Below, in pieces: positions 58,065 through 64,000 of a DNA stretch of 64,000 nt. Location of the stretch: contig NC_087068.1 in assembly GCF_963678635.1 (NCBI RefSeq), positions 60,326,872 to 60,390,871 on the forward strand. The letters are read 5' to 3'. Below the pieces are notes generated by a model, which saw only the letters and a program-made list of their open reading frames with translations, made no database searches and was not told the DNA's origin. Numbering within the stretch: the first letter of the stretch is position 1; the number at the start of each line of letters is the position of its first letter. This DNA comes from Symsagittifera roscoffensis (taxonomy: Eukaryota; Xenacoelomorpha; Acoela; Convolutidae). A program made the translations under genes and the position numbers.

Positions 58065-58990
58065 TAACGTAGTCCTGGATACACAAAAATTGAATTTTTC
58101 CATTTCTTTTGATAATTTTTTCAAAAACTCTAAAAACTCTTATTTCTTTTAAATGGCTTGTTAATGCGTGTCTTGATCAATGTCTGATAATTTTTAAAAA
58201 AGTCAAGTTTTGGCAAAAAATCATTTTTGAAACCTTATGACAACATTTAAAAGTTTGATCCTTTCAGTATTTGATCTGTGTACTAAAAGTCTTATAAAAT
58301 CCAGTTCGTTTCCAATACATTGTAAATGCAAGACAATCAAACATGTGATGATTCTAGTTTTGAGTAAACCATGTTTTTTGTTATTTGTGTTCGGTCACGA
58401 ACTTATCCCAAAAATATTGAGAAACTGAATTTGTCAAAAAATGGTTTATTGGAAAATACTATTCATACAGTTTCCATATGAAAAATCACTAATCATAGAC
58501 TTTTCATTCATTTTTCAGTACTTACGGGATTGCATGAAAAGTTTATGATTAGGTTTTTTCCATATATGAAAATTGCATGATTAGCATTTTTGGTTAACCC
58601 GGAAAATTGAACAAAATTTTTGAAATAAATGGAAAAAAGATTATCAAAAATTACTCTAATGTCAAAAGCACTACAAATGTCGAGAAGGAAGTTTATAGTT
58701 CAGATAGCTTACTGGGTTAACATCCATGCAAAACTGCTTACCGTACAATTTCGTGCAATCGAACTCTATATCTTACAATTCAATACCTTTATTGTATGGA
58801 AAATTGCATATCATACATATTTTATCTATAGAAAATAATCACAAAATTTTCCATATATGAAACAACGCCTAGCGATCATAAAATGGGTTGTACTATGGAA
58901 TGCACGAAGTTGCATGACAATCAATTTTCCATATATTAAAATTGTATGATAAGCAGTTTTGGTCAGCAAAAGTTATATCAGATATCTAAT
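58065..58990 (+). repeat. Diverged third copy of part of the 6.2-kb unit
   Basis: Landmarks appear in the same order as in 47880-48830: CTTATTTCTTTTAAATGGC, then TCAATGTCTGATAA, TTTAAAAGTTTG, GAGTAAACCATG and ATGGTTTATTGGAAAA. The copy lacks the MITE-like element. It is strongly diverged and scattered with CCATATATG-type palindromic motifs and GCATGATTAGCA. Confidence 0.65.
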
Positions 58991-59359
58991 TAAATCAGGT
59001 AGCTTACGTCAAAAAATTGGGGATGATGGTTTTCTTTTCTCCATTTAACCATTTGCGTATGCTCGGGCAAAACAGATTAAAGCGTTTTATGAAATTTGAA
59101 AAGTATGTTGTTCATAGATGTTGGCGGCGTAGCGATCAGCTTGCGTGCCGATTATAGGTTCGCTTTTACTAGCTGCTTTTGATTTTTTTTCGCCGCCTCT
59201 AGAGAGCCATAAATTAGTGCTCTACAGAATGCAGGTGAATTGCGCAATCGACTTATTTAGAGCAATCTTCAAGAAGTTTCAGATGTAAGACACCTAGGCG
59301 AGCGGGAAACTATAATTTTCGCATGCTAATAGACGCGCACACTGACAGACCGGTTTCGA

Positions 59360-59431
59360 AATTTTGAAGCAAGATTTTGAGCGTAATTGCTTAAAAAATC
59401 CGCTCAAACCGCTCAAATCTTGCTTCAAATT
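59360..59431. repeat. Inverted repeat, arms about 22 bp
   Basis: AATTTTGAAGCAAGATTTTG then AGCG (about 59360-59383) pairs with CCGCTCAAATCTTGCTTCAA then ATT (about 59409-59431), with one-base differences. The loop is about 25 bases. It has no adjacent gene. Confidence 0.75.
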
Positions 59432-59926
59432 AGGTGAAAAATCTCGTCTCGGGTCAGAATTCTTGTTGCAGGAGCCATCGAAAAATTTTCCGTTATGTTA
59501 AAAATTTTCCGCTATGTTAATTTTCCGTTATGTTAATAATGTTAGACGAGTCTGGAGGAAGAAAGATCGAGGCGTATTTTGTCAATTTTGGCTACCGGAT
59601 GGATAGATTGTAGGAAATAAGACCCTAAAACTCTATTGGTCGTTACTCGAAAACTATATCAAATTTCAAATAATTTTTTTTGGTGTGAAAAAAACAGCTT
59701 GAATGTTTTCAATTTTCAGACTAGTAGACAAATATTGCTGAGAGGCTGGTTTATTTGATTTCCTCATTGTAAGAGTGATCATTATTTTAGGCAGTAATTT
59801 TTTCAAAACTGCTGTTCAGTAATCATTTACTAAAATGGTAACAGTGAAGAAAAATAAACAATATAAAGCATGAAAAAGCATTATTATTCCGACCATTTTA
59901 AAAATGTGGAGGAGCCTTGATTTTGG

Positions 59927-60025
59927 ATGCTTTTAGTCTTTCATTTTATTTTCCTGTTTGTTTTCAACTCAACACAAGGTACCATAAATAACCACCGGAA
60001 TAAGTCAAGTGATATACATAAGTGA
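59927..60025 (+). CDS. Possible signal-peptide exon or tiny secreted peptide (doubtful)
   Basis: An ATG opens a 32-codon frame beginning MLLVFHFIFLFVFNSTQG, a hydrophobic stretch with a plausible signal-peptidase site, followed by a short polar tail and a TGA stop. A GT following CACAAG at about 59977 could be a splice donor, in which case the frame would be a first exon. The partly similar stretch at 57188-57243 also ends at an AACAAG/GTAAGT donor-like site. No downstream exon is recognised, and a chance hydrophobic frame in T-rich DNA is the main alternative. Confidence 0.15.
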   Translation: MLLVFHFIFLFVFNSTQGTINNHRNKSSDIHK

Positions 60026-60399
60026 AGGCCTTTCAGTCGCTATTCGAACGACACGAAAAAGTTTTCCAAATATTTTCTAGGCATCGAGAAAAACTGGCTT
60101 ACAATTTTGAGTTTATTTCAATTTTGAGCAAAAAAGCAGTGGAGAAAGCTTACCATAGCTTATTTATGCTTATCTTCGGCCCTGAAAAATTAGTATTACG
60201 CAAGTTACAATAGTTTTTTAATTTTTTTATTGTCATTTTAAGAACCAAAAATTTCAATAAAAAAACAAGAATTTTATCCATTAAAAGTTGAAAACTTCAT
60301 TAGGAGGCGAAAATGTGCACTGGATAAGCGAACAATTGTCTGTTTATATATTTCTGGACACTAGAGACAAGTATTTAAACATATTTAAAATATGCTATA

Positions 60400-60740
60400 T
60401 TTATGTGGATTCCGCATAAAATTACTTGGAACATAATTTTTGTCGGCTCAATAGTTTTGTAGCGGGTTTCACAAAAGCGAATATAGGTAGTTGTATTGGA
60501 TTCGGCAAATTTACACTGATGCCGCCTATAAATTGCCGATTCTGCTGGCAATATGCAGATTCCGCTTAAAATTTGCAGATTAGATGTACAGTTGCGAATT
60601 CACGACAGCTTACATTTACTATACACATATATTACAAATGGTTCATGGATTCTACAAACTTTTTCGAATTCCTTAAAGTTTGTTGCAGGTTCCACAACTT
60701 TTGTTGCAGACGCCGCAAAGTTGTCTGTTTTAGGAAAGAT
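60400..60740. repeat. Degenerate short tandem repeat (GCGGATTCCGC-like)
   Basis: Variants of a motif of about 20-28 bases (GATTCCGC, AAATTTGCAGATT, TTGTTGCAGGTTCCACAA) follow one another through this interval. Copies are too diverged for an exact period. Similar GCGGATTC stretches occur near 9486 and 9692. Confidence 0.5.
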
Positions 60741-61095
60741 TTTGAGCAATACAGTGTAATAGTGTTTCAGATAATTTTTATACAATAGTTCATTTCAATC
60801 TAATGTTAGCTCATTTTTCGTAGCAAATGTTTTCAAAAAGTAACTTAAACGCACCTGGATACAAAGTTCCTTCTTTTTTTGTTTGTGAACTTGACAAATA
60901 GCGTAAAATATGTAACATCTTATTTGTAAAACTATGTAGAGTTTGAGGTTTTTTTTCAGCTTCAAAAATTTTTGTACGTGATATGCACCAACTATCAGAA
61001 AACATGAAACTATCAGTAAACTGTTGACCTTAAAATTCCTCTAACGTTATCAGTTCAAGATAAGCCACAAGGTTGAACCTGTGATACTGGTACTC
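60741..61095. other. Unassigned AT-rich spacer
   Basis: Nothing recognisable. Short frames on either strand have no domain. Confidence 0.4.
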
Positions 61096-61099
61096 TGGT

Positions 61100-62050
61100 A
61101 CTGCAACTAAATCAACGAGCGGGAAGGCAACAGTAAAATTTTTGCCAACGCATATAAAAACCTATGGCAAGCAAAGTCGATACGGTCTTGACCAGTTTTC
61201 GGTTTCAGAGTGAAAACCATTAAAAAGTTTTGTACAGAAAACAATATCGAACAAAAAACGTCCGGTGGATCAATCTACCGGAAAAGTGATATCACAGAGG
61301 CCAAGATACATCTACCACAAGAACCAGCACAGGGCTCGAGCAAGAGCCCGACGGCGGGGCCGAGAGAAAAACTACAACAATCAGCTCACCGGAGAAACTA
61401 GAAGAAGGCGTGGAGAGAAGATGCAGGTGCAAACTCAGCAAGCAGATTCATTGTTCTTATTGACAGATTCCAGCACAGCCAGTCATTAGTTACATCCGAA
61501 GAAACAGAAGCAGGATGGTACTCAATTCGGCGGTAAAAGGGCTAAACCAAACAAAGTAGGACCAAGCACATCAAGCTGTCCAAAGACCCAAGAAGAACTT
61601 GTCCGAAAGAAATCCGAGAAGAAAAAAAAAGACAGTCCAACAAACCAGTAGATAAAAAGCTGCAACCGCAGCCAATGAACGAGTACCAGAGGAGTGGGAA
61701 AAGGGAAAAGAAAAGACGTCAAAATCAAGCTCAAGTTCTCGGAAGCCTCAAAAAGGGGGAAAACTAAAGAAAATGGACTTAACTACTAAGAATTAGGACA
61801 CACTAGAAACTTTCCAAAGTTGTGACTTCTCGCCAGCCGAGTGGGAAAACCTGGCTAATCAAGTCGTAAAGAGAGAGTTGCAGAAAGTAGCGGACGAACT
61901 TCGGGGGAGAAATCAACCCGTAGCTCAAAAGGATGAGAGATTTGACCTCCCACGCTTAGCATGGATTGAGTTGGGACTTGGAGACCCACATACTTTTAAG
62001 AGGAATTTGAGACAAAATCTGAACTGATCAAATTTATGATTGGGTTTGAA
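61100..62050 (+). pseudogene. Retroelement-like relic with Gag-like fragments
   Basis: The interval is richer in GC and purines than its surroundings, which suggests a different origin. A TATA-like TATAAAA is at 61153-61159. Frames beyond it are short: 61265-61489 contains an Arg-rich stretch (HRARARARRRGREKNYNNQ) as in nucleic-acid-binding Gag regions. From about 61830 a stop-free run reads DFSPAEWENLANQVVKRELQ through to a TGA near 62025. This looks like a charged helical capsid-type segment, but no diagnostic domain is present. An LTR or DIRS-type element is likely; the family cannot be told. Several stops lie between the fragments. Confidence 0.45.
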
Positions 62051-62315
62051 AGGTAACGTAAAAGGCAGAATGAAGATTAGAAGACAGGAGCTGAGTCAGT
62101 CAGGTAGGATATCACAGAACTGTAACGCTTATTTGGCTGGGAGTGTTGGAACAGCATTCGGAATCAAATTCACGTTCTACTTCTCAGCTCCTGTCTTCTA
62201 ATCTTCATTCTGCCTTTTACGTTACCTTTCAAATCCAATCATAATTTTGATCAATTCAGATTTTGTCTCAAACTCCTCTTAAAAGTATGTGGGTCTCCAA
62301 GTCCCAATTCAATCC
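61963..62315. repeat. 133-bp inverted repeat with 87-base spacer
   Basis: Arm 61963-62095 contains TTGGGACTTGGAGACCCACA and GTAACGTAAAAGGCAGAATG. The reverse complement occupies 62183-62315 with only a few mismatches. The left arm includes the end of the Gag-like reading; the right arm is an inverted copy of it. The spacer (62096-62182) is unrelated. Transcripts would fold into a long hairpin. Confidence 0.93.
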
Positions 62316-62326
62316 GTGTGGGCATT

Positions 62327-62578
62327 TGTTGCGTGTTAATTCTTTTGCGTCACTAAAAAAGCATGAGCTGGAAAAAAAGGTTTAGAACTGCTATAAAAAA
62401 CGGAAAGTGGTGGAGCAATAAGTGACGGAAAATATAAACGACAAGCAACCCTATAAAACTCTTTCGGAGTCAATAAATATGTCTTATGTATGAATCCTCC
62501 GCCCTCAAGGGTATAAGTGAAGACAACATTGATCTGTGCTCTGATCTGCTAATAAATCTCTCCACTTCTCAGTCATAA
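62327..62578 (+). mobile_element. LTR-like 3' end of the retroelement relic
   Basis: A TGTTGCGTG start and a CATAAAACA end enclose about 250 bases with AATAAA signals at 62472-62477 and 62551-62556, as expected in an LTR. No second copy is found upstream, so the boundaries are tentative. Confidence 0.35.
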
Positions 62579-62919
62579 AACAATCTTTTGTCTCCATAAA
62601 ATAAAAACAATGTTGCATAAAATAATCTTTGGTATGGGCCGAATGATATACCAAATTGAATTCCTTTAAATAGCATAAAAATGTTTAAGAAAACTCTAAA
62701 AAACTTTTAAAAAAGCATAAAAAAACAATAAAAAAATTTTCAAAAACTTTCCGAGCACTAAGAAAGTTGGTTTAACTTTTTTTAATTGTTTTTTTTCTTT
62801 CAATTTCGAGCTAATCAAGCGTGCGAGCATCCTTACAAAGCCTTTTTAAGCTTAAGTTAAGCCACGAAAACTTTTTTTAAGCAAGCAAAATTAGTTTTTG
62901 GAGTTTTTTTTGCACCATT
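62579..62919. other. Low-complexity A/T region
   Basis: Runs of AAAAAC, CATAAAA and long T-tracts. Nothing else is seen. Confidence 0.5.
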
Positions 62920-63354
62920 ATGATAAACAAAAATTATGATTCTGCAAAAGTTTTTTTTGTAAGTGTTGAGTTTCTGTTTTTTTTTCTCAATTTTCTTCAA
63001 AGCTGTTGTCCAATTAGCTTTTTTCACAAGGACTGTCGAATATATCTGTCGTTCAGTTACTTTTATCACACCACGCAGAAAAAACACTACACTAGTTCGA
63101 AAAGAAAAAAACGCTTTCTGTTTTGTGTTTTTTCAAAAGACTATGGTCGGAACATTCTGTGCTACTTACACAGTAGCCGGCTACCCTTGATAAAAGTTAA
63201 AACTTTATTTTGGCTTGATATGCTTTCGAAAAACGACCACACATGCCAAATTCTTTCATGCGGGTGCAACATCACATTTGAACTCGAAAACTTTCAGTAT
63301 TCTGAAGCAAAAACTAAAATTTTGATGGGAGGGGTAATTAGAAAGGACTCTTAA
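62920..63354 (+). CDS. 144-codon open frame, unknown, possibly spurious
   Basis: This is the longest ATG-started plus-strand frame in the right part of the window (starts MINKNYDSAKVFFVSVEFLF). It is Phe-, Lys- and Cys-rich: a hydrophobic segment at residues 11-30, scattered cysteines (for example CQILSCGC near residues 110-117) and a charged C-terminus. No domain is recognised. T-rich DNA on the plus strand inflates Phe content and makes long chance frames likely. No promoter, splice site or second copy supports it. Confidence 0.15.
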   Translation: MINKNYDSAKVFFVSVEFLFFFLNFLQSCCPISFFHKDCRIYLSFSYFYHTTQKKHYTSSKRKKRFLFCVFSKDYGRNILCYLHSSRLPLIKVKTLFWLDMLSKNDHTCQILSCGCNITFELENFQYSEAKTKILMGGVIRKDS

Positions 63355-64000
63355 ATTTTCTAGAGAGGCTATCTGATTTTTAAATTGTTATAAAAGTTGT
63401 CTGTTTGAATTCCAATTTCAGTCCTTTTTTGCGGTAAGCGTCAGTGATTTTTCCACAAACTCTCATTACCATAATGGTAAATTTATGCAGCACTAAACTA
63501 TAGAATGAGATTAAAAGGGTGCTTTGTCAATTATTGGGGAATGGAGCTGCAATCTCTCTCCCTGAGCGACCCCCCCCCCCCCCCCCCCCCGTCCCGCACC
63601 GTCTATTTGATGGGCCTATATGTGTTGTGACACAAATGGTCCCTACAGTCGAGCCTATTTCGCCAACTGGGGATGGCGGCCATACTTTAATGGACCCGCA
63701 GGAGAGTCAATAATTCTCCACTTATACCCTCAAAAGCCAATTGCATAAACCTCTCAATATCACTCCCTCATTCAGCCAACACAACCCCACAAAGTTCTCC
63801 TCTCCCGTGGTCCCTGTTCCGCCGGTGCCCCACACTTCTCAGCCACCAAAAGCACAGCCATGTAGCAAACACCCGCCCAACAGCCCCACATCAGTGTTTT
63901 TCTGGCCGTTTTAAACTGCAGAAGGATTATTGGCAAAGGTTATGACATAACGATTGAGTTGGAAAGTTCAATCACTTTTTGGCAGATGAACCACCTATTA
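63355..64000. other. Right end: poly-C run and GC-richer unassigned DNA
   Basis: 63570-63590 is an unbroken run of 21 C. From about 63500 to 63900 the composition is richer in GC and C (CCCTGTTCCGCCGGTGCCCC and similar). A short frame with VEPISPTGDG near 63650 resembles FEPISPAGEE in the 6.2-kb units. This may be a dispersed repeat or part of a gene extending beyond the window. Confidence 0.45.

Noticed and set aside
59105-59165. GTAGCGATCAGC and GGTTCGCTTTT near 59120-59165 as a second tRNA-like or SINE sequence
   Set aside because: The A- and B-box matches are weak, the spacing is too short and no stems form.
63519-63713. 64-codon proline-rich open frame over the poly-C run
   Set aside because: The prolines come only from the C homopolymer, whose length is uncertain, so the frame across it cannot be trusted.

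Overview
This window is AT-rich, gene-poor, repeat-dominated eukaryotic DNA. The transposon families point to an invertebrate animal: a FLYWCH/MULE transposase relic, an LTR-retrotransposon Gag relic, hAT-type non-autonomous elements and a protein-primed family-B DNA polymerase relic. The species cannot be named from the sequence. There are no bacterial features (operons, ribosome binding sites, CRISPR), and I found no intact cellular gene. Most open frames here are short chance frames, or frames that recur because the DNA under them is repeated.

Layout. (1) 1-1168: unassigned DNA with one hAT-like terminus and an 18-bp perfect hairpin. (2) 1169-8637: a 3.74-kb segment present twice in tandem, each copy carrying the same decayed polymerase relic on the minus strand. 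(3) 8638-10877: unassigned; then a 200-base assembly gap. (4) 11078-43050: about 28.6 kb of a roughly 361-bp satellite (about 80 monomers). It is interrupted by three related islands; two of these contain a second tandem repeat of about 181 bp. The array shows higher-order structure at several scales: 2- and 3-monomer units, a 3.71-kb unit duplicated almost perfectly, a 5.79-kb unit duplicated with its island, and recurring half-length monomers of about 184 bp. (5) 43051-43876: a FLYWCH zinc finger plus the start of a MULE transposase, abutting the satellite, broken by one frameshift and in-frame stops. (6) 44394-56780: a 6.2-kb segment in tandem duplicate. Each copy holds a broken Gag-like gene with a primer-binding-site-like motif and LTR-like end (minus strand), a hAT-type element with target-site duplication, a tRNA-like A/B-box sequence and a MITE-like element with long inverted termini. 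(7) 56781-61100: unassigned DNA with a purine-rich tract, a diverged third copy of part of the 6.2-kb unit that lacks the MITE-like element, and short palindromic motifs. (8) 61100-62580: a GC-richer retroelement-like relic with a 133-bp inverted repeat and an LTR-like 3' end. (9) 62580-64000: low-complexity DNA, one 144-codon frame and a 21-base poly-C run.

The clearest theme is nested tandem duplication. Four separate duplicated units (3.7, 5.8, 3.7 and 6.2 kb) lie in one 64-kb window, and two of the junctions carry short tandem reiterations of the unit's own terminal sequence. I see no convincing new gene system. The most distinctive signals are this architecture, the half-length satellite monomers near 180 bp, and the filled/empty-site comparison that defines the MITE-like element.
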